Source of the DNA: Arthrobacter bambusae
Lineage (GTDB): Bacteria; Actinomycetota; Actinomycetes; Actinomycetales; Micrococcaceae
NCBI RefSeq assembly: GCF_022606295.1
Contig: NZ_JAHHZS010000010.1
Location: 62,001 to 126,000 of the forward strand
Direction: 5' to 3'
Length of the DNA stretch: 64,000 nucleotides
Within the stretch, counting starts at the first letter, position 1. Each line of letters starts with the position of its first letter. Under the pieces are notes generated by a model, which saw only the letters and a program-made list of their open reading frames with translations, ran no database searches and was not told where the DNA came from. This document shows positions 7,445 to 15,582 of this stretch, one piece after another. Made by a program: the position numbers and the translations under genes.

Positions 7445-9541
7445 TCAAGCCTGGTCTCGTGCCAGGGGGGCGGCAACTTGGGACTGTACGGCAGTGATGG
7501 CAACAGTGTTGATGATGTCTTCCACCGTTGAACCCCTGGAGAGATCGTTTATCGGCTTGCGGAGGCCTTGCAGGATGGGCCCGACCGCGACCGCCCCCGA
7601 CGACTGCTCAACAGCCTTGTACGTGTTGTTGCCGGTATTCAGGTCGGGGAAGATGAACACCGTCGCTTGGCCGGCAACGGTGGACGAGGGCAATTTGAAA
7701 TTGGCAATTGCGGCATCCACGGCGGCGTCATATTGGATTGGGCCCTCAACGGGAAGCTCCGGCCGGGCCGCCTTGACCAAAGCGGTCGCGCGGCGCACCT
7801 TGTCCACCGCACCGCCTGTGCCCGAACCTCCAGTGGAGTAGGACAGCATGGCGACCCTGGGCTCCACGCCGAACTGCGCGGCGGTGTCTGCGGATGCAAT
7901 CGCGATATCGGCAAGCTGCCACTCCGTCGGCTCAGGGATGACGGCACAGTCGCCATACACGAGGACGCGGTCGGGGAAGAGCATGAAGAACACCGATGAC
8001 ACCGTGCGCACACCATCCCGGGTCTTCACGAACTCCAGGGCCGGACGGATGGTATTCGCCGTGGTGTGGGACGCTCCGGAAACCATCCCGTCCGCTTCGC
8101 CCAGTTGAACCATCATGGTGCCAAAATAGGCTCCCTCCAGCATGATTTCCCGCGCCCGCGCCAAGACCATTCCCTTGTGCGCCCGTAGCCGTTGGTATTC
8201 CGCTGCATAACGCTCGCGCAAGTTCGACGTTGCCGGATCCACAACAACCAGCCCGTCAAGGTCGATCCCCTGAGCTGCGGCCAACCCATCGACGGCGGCC
8301 TTGTTCCCCAGGATGATCAGTTCACAGACATCCCTCCGGTGCAGGAGCTCAGCGGCGCGGAGCACCCTGGCGTCTTCTCCCTCCGTGAGGACGATCCGCC
8401 GCTTCTGTACCCGGGCACGCTCGATGAGTTCGTGCAGAAAGCGCAAAGGCGTGACGGTGGTTGGCCTTGGCAAGGACAATCTTTCCAGAACTTCCCGCTC
8501 GTCAACGCAGCGCGCCCATGCGCCGAGTGCGGCCGCCACCTTGCGGTGCTGGCCGGCGTGTATTTCGCTGCGCACGCCCGCGGTCAAATGGGCCGCGGTG
8601 TACGTACCTTCTTCGCTGGTGAATACCGGAAACGGTGCATGGTTGAGCAGTGGACGGACATGGGCATCCGCGTCCAACCCCTCGGTCAGGATCATGGCAC
8701 TCGGGGTGGGGAATTGGGGCGACAAGGCAGACGCCAAACAAGCAACCATCACATCTGCCCGGTCTCCGGGAACAATCACCAGGTCCCCCGTACCGAGCCC
8801 ACTCAGGAAATTGCCTACGGTCATTGCGGCCACGGTGACCCGGCCGACGTCGCGGTCAAGCTCTGTGCTGCCGCCCGCGTGGCTCAAGCGAAGCGCGGCC
8901 GAAATGTCTCCCACCGTCGGCCGCGATATCTCTGCTATTTCCGGAATGACGTAGACAGGACGTCTGCTGACTCCCGGCCGCAATGCGGCATGGATGTCGC
9001 CGACCGTGCTGGCGTCGGCCCGGTTGACCATGACGGATAGAAGGGAGCAATGCATGGAAGCAAGCTCCTTGCGCGCCACATCGACGGCATCGGCAGTTTC
9101 TTCGGAAGACAGCCCCTTTGCGCCGACCACCGCCAGCACTGGCAATCCCAGATTGTTGGCAAGCCTGGCATTCAGGTCGAATTCAGCGGCCGCGTCGTGG
9201 CCCCTGAGGCCTGAACCCTCGACGATCACCACATCACACTGCTTCGCGATCTGGCCGTACGCCACGACGGCGTCCCCGAATATCTCGTCACCTCGTCCGG
9301 CGCCCAACAAGCCAAGCGCCACGGGGAGTGTGATTCCACCCAGGCAAAGGGATGGATTGAGCCCATACATTTCCCGAATCAGGAGAATCATGGGATCGTG
9401 GCCGGCGTCGGGGCCTTCCACGATCGGTCGAAAGAAGCCGACCCTATCTGCATGCCGGTGCAGGGTGTCGGCCAGCCCAAGACTCACCAACGATTTTCCG
9501 GACTCCGGTGTGACAGCACTGACGTAGATACCTGTGACCAT
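7445..9541 (-). CDS. pta: Phosphate acetyltransferase
   Basis: A 698-residue long-form Pta that interconverts acetyl-CoA and acetyl phosphate. The N-terminal BioD/P-loop-like domain starts YVSAVTPESGKSLVSLGLAD, a DRTGG-type middle domain covers about residues 215-330, and the catalytic PTA_PTB domain begins near FLHELIERARVQKRRIVLTEGED and includes YFGTMMVQLGEADGMVSGA and YSTGGSGTG. It is read 33 bp after a tandem universal stress protein gene and probably shares box 3. No ackA follows here, so acetate kinase must be elsewhere. Together with alcohol dehydrogenase and PfkB it points to fermentative energy conservation. Confidence 0.95.
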   Translation of the reverse strand: MVTGIYVSAVTPESGKSLVSLGLADTLHRHADRVGFFRPIVEGPDAGHDPMILLIREMYGLNPSLCLGGITLPVALGLLGAGRGDEIFGDAVVAYGQIAKQCDVVIVEGSGLRGHDAAAEFDLNARLANNLGLPVLAVVGAKGLSSEETADAVDVARKELASMHCSLLSVMVNRADASTVGDIHAALRPGVSRRPVYVIPEIAEISRPTVGDISAALRLSHAGGSTELDRDVGRVTVAAMTVGNFLSGLGTGDLVIVPGDRADVMVACLASALSPQFPTPSAMILTEGLDADAHVRPLLNHAPFPVFTSEEGTYTAAHLTAGVRSEIHAGQHRKVAAALGAWARCVDEREVLERLSLPRPTTVTPLRFLHELIERARVQKRRIVLTEGEDARVLRAAELLHRRDVCELIILGNKAAVDGLAAAQGIDLDGLVVVDPATSNLRERYAAEYQRLRAHKGMVLARAREIMLEGAYFGTMMVQLGEADGMVSGASHTTANTIRPALEFVKTRDGVRTVSSVFFMLFPDRVLVYGDCAVIPEPTEWQLADIAIASADTAAQFGVEPRVAMLSYSTGGSGTGGAVDKVRRATALVKAARPELPVEGPIQYDAAVDAAIANFKLPSSTVAGQATVFIFPDLNTGNNTYKAVEQSSGAVAVGPILQGLRKPINDLSRGSTVEDIINTVAITAVQSQVAAPLARDQA

Positions 9542-9574
9542 ACCGCGTTGCCCTCCGTCCGCCGTTGATTCGCT

Positions 9575-10435
9575 TTAACCTGTGAGTTTCGCCCGTCGTA
9601 CGCGGGTAATGACGGTTGGGCAGGGCAGGGATCTGAGTACGGTGTGGGCGGTCGATCCCATGAGGAGGCGTTTGAAGCTGCCTCTTCCCCGGCTTCCCAG
9701 TACCAGCATGGTGGCGTTGGCTGCGGCTTCCGTGAGTGCTTCTGCCGGTTCGTTGTTGGATACCAGAACCTGGTGGACAATCAGGTCGGGGTAGTTTTCG
9801 GCCAGACCGGCGACGGTTTCGGCGAGGACGATTCGTTCTTCTTCCAGGATGTCCTCGGCGACGTCGGCCGCTGGCATGGCTCGGTGGATGAGCGGCGGCG
9901 CGGGGACGGCGTGAACTACTGTCAGGTCCTGGTTGTCCCTGTCCGCTTCGGCGGCGGCGAAGGAAACTGCTTGCGTTGATTCTTCGGAACCGTCAGCGCC
10001 GACCACGATGCCGCGGCGCTCTGTCATGTTCTGTTCCCCGACTACTGCGACAGGGCCCTGGGCGACGGCGGCGATCTGCAGTGCCCTGTCAGCGACGGGT
10101 CCTCCGGGCCAGTTGTGCCCGGTTCCGATGACTACCATCGAGGCTCCTTTGGATTGCTTCCTGAGTGCCTGCCCGGGGCTGCCGGGGAACAGCACGGTTT
10201 TTACCTGGACCGATGGCTCCAATTCGCCTGCATATGCTGCGGTTTTGCTCAGCAGTTCGTTTGCTGCGGCCTTGATCACCTCGCTGGAATGGGCTGATTC
10301 GTCGAGCCATCGACTGTCGACGGCGTGAACGAGCAGCACCGGGAGTTTCCGTCGTGCCGCCCGGTTCATTGCCCAAGCCAGCGCGGCCCGGCTCGCCTGG
10401 GTGTCAACGACGCCGACAACGATTGGTTTTTTCAT
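9575..10435 (-). CDS. Tandem-domain universal stress protein
   Basis: A 286-residue protein with two UspA domains, using the ATG at 10435 (MKKPIVVGVVDT) behind GGAGG; an ATG at 10453 is possible. The C-terminal domain keeps the ATP-binding pattern G-x2-G-x9-G-S/T in GSRGRGSFKRLLMGST and starts GIVVGADGSEES. The N-terminal domain is more degenerate (VIGTGHNWPGG). Tandem USPs of this kind (for example Rv2005c and Rv2623) belong to the mycobacterial DosR regulon. Box 3 lies 83 bases upstream, and pta follows on the same strand. Confidence 0.9.
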   Translation of the reverse strand: MKKPIVVGVVDTQASRAALAWAMNRAARRKLPVLLVHAVDSRWLDESAHSSEVIKAAANELLSKTAAYAGELEPSVQVKTVLFPGSPGQALRKQSKGASMVVIGTGHNWPGGPVADRALQIAAVAQGPVAVVGEQNMTERRGIVVGADGSEESTQAVSFAAAEADRDNQDLTVVHAVPAPPLIHRAMPAADVAEDILEEERIVLAETVAGLAENYPDLIVHQVLVSNNEPAEALTEAAANATMLVLGSRGRGSFKRLLMGSTAHTVLRSLPCPTVITRVRRAKLTG

Positions 10436-10518
10436 GACTTTGTCCGCCTCCATGAAATGTGGCTCCCGCGTTCCGGGTGCTTTACGCACCATCCTCTGCT
10501 CGTTTGGTCCAGCCCGGC

Positions 10519-10533
10519 AGGGCCGGAAGTCCC
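10519..10533 (-). promoter_or_regulatory. DevR/DosR-like box 3, upstream of USP-pta
   Basis: On the minus strand GGGACTTCCGGCCCT fits GGGACTTNNGNCCCT at every defined position, the best match in the window. It ends 83 bases before the USP start. Confidence 0.8.
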
Positions 10534-10826
10534 GTTAGCGACGCTCGTGACGCCGCCGTGACCGGGGACCGACTGCGCCCGCGGATCCTTGACGGTGTCC
10601 ATGCCATATACGTACGTAGTTTTCACAAATTTCTGAATGACCGAAAGGACCTACCTCACCGGAAAACGGGTCTTCGTGGAGATCGTGCCGACCATTATCA
10701 CAGGGAGGCGGATAAAGAGGTTCCGAGTTCCGCCCGCCCACCGCTCAGCCATGACTTTTCCCCATAGCCGGGTCAGCAGATTCCTGTCCTCAACCCGGGA
10801 GGGGTCGGAAACGAGCGACACTGGAC

Positions 10827-11288
10827 TCAGGTGTTGTCGACCTCTTGGTCCACCAGCAGCACGGGGCATTGTGAGTGCGCCGCGCATGCCCGGCTTACCG
10901 AACCGATTGCCTGATCCAGGAACCCGCCCTCTCCGTGGCGGCCAATGACGAGGAGCTGGGCGTTCTTGCTCTCCTCGACAAGGACCTTGGCCGGTGCCCC
11001 GAACTTGACTGTGATGCTGAGGTTCTCTGGTCTATCCGCGTCGAAAGCCCGGTCAAGCGCTTGTTCTACCAGTTGCCTGGCGGATTCTTCCAATTCGCTT
11101 GAGAATTTGCTGATCCCTTGCTCCATACGCGAGGAGAAAAAGAGATCCGGCATGCCGACACAAGTAATAGCTTCCAGCGGCAAGTCCAGGCGCTCAGTCA
11201 TCCGTCCTGCCCATCGCAAGGCTGCCGACGAGTACTCGGAGCCGTCCACGCCCACAATGATCCGATTCGACGATGGTTCTGTGTTCAT
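10827..11288 (-). CDS. Universal stress protein, single domain
   Basis: A 153-residue UspA-fold protein. It starts RIIVGVDGSEYSSAALRWA and has the nucleotide-binding loop IGRHGEGGFLDQAIGSVS near the end, so ATP binding is likely. It has its own promoter: box 4 lies 34 bases upstream of the ATG and overlaps the end of the P-type ATPase gene. Such proteins are small cytoplasmic stress factors; mycobacterial relatives affect growth arrest. Confidence 0.93.
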   Translation of the reverse strand: MNTEPSSNRIIVGVDGSEYSSAALRWAGRMTERLDLPLEAITCVGMPDLFFSSRMEQGISKFSSELEESARQLVEQALDRAFDADRPENLSITVKFGAPAKVLVEESKNAQLLVIGRHGEGGFLDQAIGSVSRACAAHSQCPVLLVDQEVDNT

Positions 11289-11322
11289 TGCTCCACCCTG
11301 TCTGGCGGGCGACCGGCAGGCT

Positions 11323-11337
11323 AGGGCCGAAAGTCAC
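11323..11337 (-). promoter_or_regulatory. DevR/DosR-like box 4, overlapping the P-type ATPase stop codon
   Basis: GTGACTTTCGGCCCT on the minus strand, identical to box 2. The TGA inside it (11334-11336) is the stop codon of the upstream P-type ATPase gene. It ends 34 bases before the USP ATG at 11288. Confidence 0.75.
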
Positions 11338-13226
11338 GGTCTAATTTTCGGAGACGGGAGGGGTAGGAGAACAGGCTCTGGCGAATAGGCGCCCGGCGTT
11401 CGGCTGCGTCCCAGGGCCCGGAGCGCATTCAGGATTGCCGCGAGATCCACCAGTTCCTGGAGGAGAGCGCCGGCCACTGCCGGGACGAAGCCGAATGCTG
11501 CAGCTGCCATCAACCCCGCGCTGAGGAGAATTCCTGTCCAGATGCTGGTTCGGGCGATGTGGATGGTGCGCCGGCCGATGTCCACGGCATCTGCCACTTT
11601 GGATAAGTCATCGAGCATGATGACGACGTCGGCTGATTCGCTGGCTGCGGTGGCTCCCTTGGCACCCATTGCTACTCCCACGTCGGACGCGGCCAGGACA
11701 GGTGCATCGTTGACGCCGTCACCGACCATCATGACGGGGCGATGGTTCAACTCAGCGACGGCAGCCACCTTGTCGGCAGGCAGGCAATCGGCCAAGACCC
11801 GCGTTATCCCGGCTTCGGCCGCAATATGTGACGCGGTGGAAAGAGTGTCACCGGTCAGGAGCAAGGTTTCGCGCACGCCGAGGCGTCGCAGCTGGGCCAG
11901 GGTGGCTACCGCGTTTTCCCGCAGAGGGTCGCTCATGATCAGCGTTCCGGCGAAGCGCTTGTCCACTCCGACATAGATCCGAAGTTGCCCGCTGGCCACG
12001 TCTGCTTGTTCGAAGCCGGTCGTGGCCGAGCCAACGAAGCCAGCTTTCCCAACCACCACAGTCTGGTCCCCACAGACAGCCGTGACACCTTGCGTCGCGT
12101 GTTCATTGGCGCTGCTGACGGGGAGCAGGAGCAGGCCGCAGGATCGCGCGGCATCAATCACGGAGGCCGCCAGCACATGGGAGGAAGACTGTTCAGCGGA
12201 CGCTGCGAGTTGGAGTATTCGCCCGGGAGAGGTCCCTTCTGCGGCGGTCGGGGCGACCCGTATCGCCTGCAGGGCGGGGCGGCCGTGCGTGAGGGTTCCG
12301 GTCTTGTCAAAGACTGCAGTCCGGACTCGGGCAAGTTGTTCGAGGGTACCTGCATTCTTGATAATGATCCCCGAGCGGGCTGCGCGGCTGGTGCCCGCAA
12401 GGAATGCTACAGGGGCCGCGATCAATAGGGGACACGGTGTCGCAACGACCAACACCTGGGCGAATCGTTCTGGATCCTGACTGACGTACCACGCGATTCC
12501 GGCCAGCAGGAACGCAAACAGCGTAAATGGCACGGCGTAACGGTCCGCAAGCCTGACTGTCGGTGCGCGGCTCGCCGCAGCCTCTTGGACCAGGGCCACG
12601 ATTCGGCCGTACTGGGAGTCTGCGGCAGTGGCGCTCGCGACCATGCGAACGGCTTCTTCGCCGTTGACCGATCCGCTCATGAGGGCGTCGCCCTTGCCGT
12701 GCTCGACCGGCAGGCTTTCGCCAGTCAGGGAGGATTCATCGAAAGTCCCGGCGGGGGAGAGCAACAGACCGTCTACCGGGACGATTTCGGACGGTTTGAC
12801 CAACAGCGTGTCTCCGGAACGGATGCTCCTCACGGGAACCTCTTCCACAGGGTTGCCCGGGGTCTCGCGGTGCGCGATCCGCGGAGCCCGCTCAAGGAGG
12901 GCTTTCAGTTCGTGCGTAGCCCGTCCGTGGGCAAATTCCTCCAGGGCGTCTCCTCCGGTGAGCATGAGGACGATGATGAGGGCCGCAATATATTCCCCCA
13001 CCACGAGGGTGCTGACGATGGCCGTCACCGCCAGCAGGTCGATGCCCCACCGTCCCCGGAAGAGATCCCTGATCATGGACACGGCCCGGTACGTGGCCAC
13101 AGCCAGTGCATAAATAGTCGCTGTTGCCTGTGCGGCAGGCATTTGACCGAGGCCCAGCAATACCCCAACGCACAATCCAGCGAGGAGCGTGGACGCTACC
13201 AGGGGAAAACGAAGGATCAAGGCCAT
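11334..13226 (-). CDS. P1B-type heavy-metal-translocating ATPase
   Basis: A 630-residue cation pump with no N-terminal metal-binding domain. Membrane helices lie at about residues 5-90 and 230-280, with two more near the C-terminus. The ion-path motif is TPCPLL, phosphorylation site FDKTGTLTHG, actuator loop TGESLPVEHGKGD, hinge GDGVNDAPVLAASDVGVAMG. TPC/CPx-type motifs suggest a transition or soft metal, but this version does not settle which. It follows the alcohol dehydrogenase gene by 62 bp and probably shares box 5. A P-type ATPase (ctpF, Rv1997) is also a member of the mycobacterial DosR regulon, though that one is of another subtype. Confidence 0.9.
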   Translation of the reverse strand: MALILRFPLVASTLLAGLCVGVLLGLGQMPAAQATATIYALAVATYRAVSMIRDLFRGRWGIDLLAVTAIVSTLVVGEYIAALIIVLMLTGGDALEEFAHGRATHELKALLERAPRIAHRETPGNPVEEVPVRSIRSGDTLLVKPSEIVPVDGLLLSPAGTFDESSLTGESLPVEHGKGDALMSGSVNGEEAVRMVASATAADSQYGRIVALVQEAAASRAPTVRLADRYAVPFTLFAFLLAGIAWYVSQDPERFAQVLVVATPCPLLIAAPVAFLAGTSRAARSGIIIKNAGTLEQLARVRTAVFDKTGTLTHGRPALQAIRVAPTAAEGTSPGRILQLAASAEQSSSHVLAASVIDAARSCGLLLLPVSSANEHATQGVTAVCGDQTVVVGKAGFVGSATTGFEQADVASGQLRIYVGVDKRFAGTLIMSDPLRENAVATLAQLRRLGVRETLLLTGDTLSTASHIAAEAGITRVLADCLPADKVAAVAELNHRPVMMVGDGVNDAPVLAASDVGVAMGAKGATAASESADVVIMLDDLSKVADAVDIGRRTIHIARTSIWTGILLSAGLMAAAAFGFVPAVAGALLQELVDLAAILNALRALGRSRTPGAYSPEPVLLPLPSPKIRP

Positions 13227-13288
13227 GGGAGCCGCCCCGCTCGGGTGTGCCTCCTCAGGGACGAGCCTCAGGGAGGGTGAAATGATGC

Positions 13289-14356
13289 CTAGTGGTGGGA
13301 TTCCCGGTTGAGAATGACCTTCAGTGCGTGTGTTTCAGCCGCCCTGGAGAAGGTGTCGTAGGCATCGATGATCTGTGCCAGGGGGAAGTGGTGGGTCGCA
13401 AATTTCTCGGCGGGAATCTTGTGCTGGGCCACCAGCTGGAGCAGCATCGGGGTCGTGTTGGTGTTGACCAGGCCCATGCTGATGTTGAGGTTCCGGATCC
13501 AGAGGTCCTGGAGGCGCAGTTCAACGGATCTACCGTGTACGCCGATGTTGGCCACATTTCCGCCCGGGCGCCCGAGCCGCAAGGCCATGTCGAAGGTGTC
13601 CGGGATTCCGACTGCTTCAATGGCGACATCCACTCCTGCGCCGTCGGTGTGGGACATGACGTCGCTGATCCACCCGGGATCGTCTGGGTTCACGACCTCG
13701 GTTGCGCCGAACTCCCGGGCTCGGGCAAGGCGGCCTTCGTTCGGGTCGATGGCGATGATCGTGGCGGCGCCGTAGAGATTCGATGTGGCCATCGCAGCGA
13801 GGCCGATGGGGCCGGCTCCGACGACAGCGACGACGTCACCTGGCTTGACGTGACCGGCCTGGACGCCGATTTCGAACGCCGTGGGCAGGATGTCGGAGAG
13901 CATGACCGCTTGGTCGTCGGTGACCCCCTGAGGCAATTTGTAGAGCGAGTTATCCGCGTAAGGGACGCGCACGTAGTCGGCTTGGGTGCCGTCAATGAGG
14001 TGGCCGAATATCCAACCCGTTCCGGACTGGCCTTCCTCCCCGGCGCAGTGCGAGTAGAGGCCCTTCTTGCAGTTGCCGCAGTGTCCGCAGGATTTGATGC
14101 AGGAGATGATGACGCGATCTCCGGTCTTTAGTCCCGTTACCGAGGAACCCACTTCGGTGACCGTTCCGACGCCCTCATGCCCGAGGACCCGTCCCTCCTG
14201 GACTGCCGGTACGTCGCCTTTGAGGATATGGAGGTCCGTTCCACAGATCGTGGTTGTGTCGATGCGGACGATGGCGTCGGTTGGATGGATGATGATGGGG
14301 TCCGGAACGTCGGTCCAAGACTTTTGTCCTGGTCCGCCATAGACGAGTGCTTTCAT
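13289..14356 (-). CDS. Zinc-dependent alcohol dehydrogenase family protein
   Basis: A 355-residue medium-chain dehydrogenase using the ATG at 14356 (MKALVYGGPGQKSW). Catalytic zinc residues lie in ICGTDLH and GHEGVG, the structural zinc cysteines in CGHCGNCKKGLYSHC, and the Rossmann motif is VVGAGPIGLAA with an acidic residue (IDPNEGR) that favours NAD. It resembles the branch that reduces or oxidises simple alcohols and aldehydes, so it may regenerate NAD under low oxygen. It lies between a PPOX-like gene (61 bp upstream) and the P-type ATPase and probably shares their operon. Confidence 0.92.
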   Translation of the reverse strand: MKALVYGGPGQKSWTDVPDPIIIHPTDAIVRIDTTTICGTDLHILKGDVPAVQEGRVLGHEGVGTVTEVGSSVTGLKTGDRVIISCIKSCGHCGNCKKGLYSHCAGEEGQSGTGWIFGHLIDGTQADYVRVPYADNSLYKLPQGVTDDQAVMLSDILPTAFEIGVQAGHVKPGDVVAVVGAGPIGLAAMATSNLYGAATIIAIDPNEGRLARAREFGATEVVNPDDPGWISDVMSHTDGAGVDVAIEAVGIPDTFDMALRLGRPGGNVANIGVHGRSVELRLQDLWIRNLNISMGLVNTNTTPMLLQLVAQHKIPAEKFATHHFPLAQIIDAYDTFSRAAETHALKVILNRESHH

Positions 14357-14416
14357 GATTGATCCATTCAAAGAGTGCAAGCCGTGCCCCCGGTGACACC
14401 GGGAAGCAACGGCAAG

Positions 14417-14881
14417 TCAGTGGAAGAGTTCGGAGCGGGCATCCCACACGGGGGTATCCCAGATGTCGGGCCGGGTGGTCTTGAAACGTCGCCCGGTCAG
14501 AGCATCCAAGGTGAGGCGAACATAGTGGCTCTTACTGCCCGGCTGCCACGGATCGAGGTGCAGGGCGTCGGCGGCTGACTTTTCCTCCCGGTCGACGATG
14601 AGGTGCGCCTGGCCGCGGACAACGACGCTCCAGGCCTTCCCGGAGCCCGCGTCGAAGCCGTCGATTTCGAGAGCGCAGGCGTCCCGCATCGAGCTCCAGA
14701 ATTTCGTGCCGATCCCTGTACGGAAGACGATGGAGCCGTGGTCCACGATGTAGTTCACCGGGAAGATGTCCGGATGGTTCTCGACAATCACGGCCAGCCT
14801 GCCAACGGTGGTTTGGCCAAGCAGTTCAAGGCATTCCTCAGGGTTCAGTCTTTCGATCGCATCCGCTGATTGAGGGTTCAT
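14417..14881 (-). CDS. PPOX-like flavin/F420-binding split-barrel protein (copy 1)
   Basis: A 154-residue protein of the pyridoxamine 5'-phosphate oxidase-like fold. It shares with three other genes of this island the order CWELL/CLELL, GRLAVIVENHPDIFPVNYIVDHGSIVFRT-type first strands, an acidic EIDGFD strand, WSVVVRGQA and a C-terminal VRLTLDALTGRRF. These proteins usually bind FMN or F420 and reduce unknown substrates. Box 5 stands 35 bases upstream, so it is the first gene of a likely PPOX-ADH-ATPase operon. Confidence 0.85.
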   Translation of the reverse strand: MNPQSADAIERLNPEECLELLGQTTVGRLAVIVENHPDIFPVNYIVDHGSIVFRTGIGTKFWSSMRDACALEIDGFDAGSGKAWSVVVRGQAHLIVDREEKSAADALHLDPWQPGSKSHYVRLTLDALTGRRFKTTRPDIWDTPVWDARSELFH

Positions 14882-14916
14882 GAGCCTGACGCTACCGGCG
14901 GCTGTCCGACGTCGTT

Positions 14917-14931
14917 AGGGGCTTTAGGCCC
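14917..14931 (-). promoter_or_regulatory. DevR/DosR-like box 5, palindromic, upstream of PPOX copy 1
   Basis: GGGCCTAAAGCCCCT on the minus strand. Its core GGGCCTAAAGCCCC is an almost perfect palindrome that mirrors GGGACTWWAGTCCC with one symmetric change in each arm. It ends 35 bases before the ATG at 14881; TAGCGT lies at 23-28 bases after the box. Confidence 0.6.
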
Positions 14932-14944
14932 GCCGTGCGCCCCT

Positions 14945-15415
14945 TCATTCGAGTCCGGCGCGGGTGGCGTCGTCCAAGGGACTCCACCAGGTCAGGGGAG
15001 GGGTGACGGTGAAGCGGCGCCCGGTGATCGACGTCGGGACGATGCGGATGAAGTGGTCTTTGCGGCCCGCTTGCCAGGGGAAAAGGAGCAAACCCACCGT
15101 ATCGAGGACCTCCTGGGTGAGCTTAATGGCACCAGCCTGCCCTTTCACGACCACGCTCCACGCCACCCCGTTGTCCGGATTGACGCCGTCGGCCTCCAGC
15201 GCAACGGGTGTTTCGCCGAGGGCTGAGTGGAGCTTCGTTCCTTCTCCGGTCCGGAAGACGAGGGTACCGTGGTCGACCTTGTAGTTGATCGGGAAGATGT
15301 CGGGGTGGTCTATTACCCAGACTGCGAGGCGTCCTACGGAGACGCCGCGCAAGAGTTCCCAGCATTGTTGAGGTTGCAGGATCTCTGGCTCAGGTGTTGA
15401 TGGCTTGTTGGTCAT
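14945..15415 (-). CDS. PPOX-like flavin/F420-binding split-barrel protein (copy 2)
   Basis: A 156-residue paralogue of the gene at 14417, taking the ATG at 15415 (MTNKPSTPEPEILQ); longer frames run through the box. It has CWELLRGVSVGRLAVWVIDHPDIFPINY, LEADGVN, WSVVVKGQA and ITGRRFTV. It is divergent from devS with 167 bases between the starts, which hold box 6. Its role is probably flavin-dependent reduction in the DevR-type response; the substrate is unknown. Confidence 0.85.
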   Translation of the reverse strand: MTNKPSTPEPEILQPQQCWELLRGVSVGRLAVWVIDHPDIFPINYKVDHGTLVFRTGEGTKLHSALGETPVALEADGVNPDNGVAWSVVVKGQAGAIKLTQEVLDTVGLLLFPWQAGRKDHFIRIVPTSITGRRFTVTPPLTWWSPLDDATRAGLE

Positions 15416-15450
15416 GTCGCAGAGGCTACGCCCGGGGATGAGAGGGAAAC

Positions 15451-15465
15451 AGGGCACAAAGGCCC
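15451..15465 (-). promoter_or_regulatory. DevR/DosR-like box 6, upstream of PPOX copy 2
   Basis: GGGCCTTTGTGCCCT on the minus strand has two mismatches to GGGACTTNNGNCCCT. It ends 35 bases before the ATG, the same distance as box 5, and TAGCCT again lies 23-28 bases after the box. It is also 117 bases upstream of devS on the other strand. Confidence 0.6.
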
Positions 15466-15536
15466 ATCGCCTCGCGGTCATCTGGGCGAGCACGGGACTC
15501 GGTAGTAGTCTGGCATCGGATGTGCCACCTGGCGCG

Positions 15537-15557
15537 ACACGGGTACCTGCCCCGTGT
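15537..15557. promoter_or_regulatory. Inverted repeat in the devS leader
   Basis: ACACGGG (15537-15543) and CCCGTGT (15551-15557) form a perfect 7-bp inverted repeat with a 7-base spacer, 25 bases upstream of the devS ATG. It could be an operator or an RNA hairpin that tunes devS expression. Confidence 0.4.
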
Positions 15558-15582
15558 GGCAATACCGCTCGAAAGGCAGTAA

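Noticed and set aside
15494..15499. Half-site GGGACT upstream of devS
   Set aside because: No second half within the expected spacing; too short to count.
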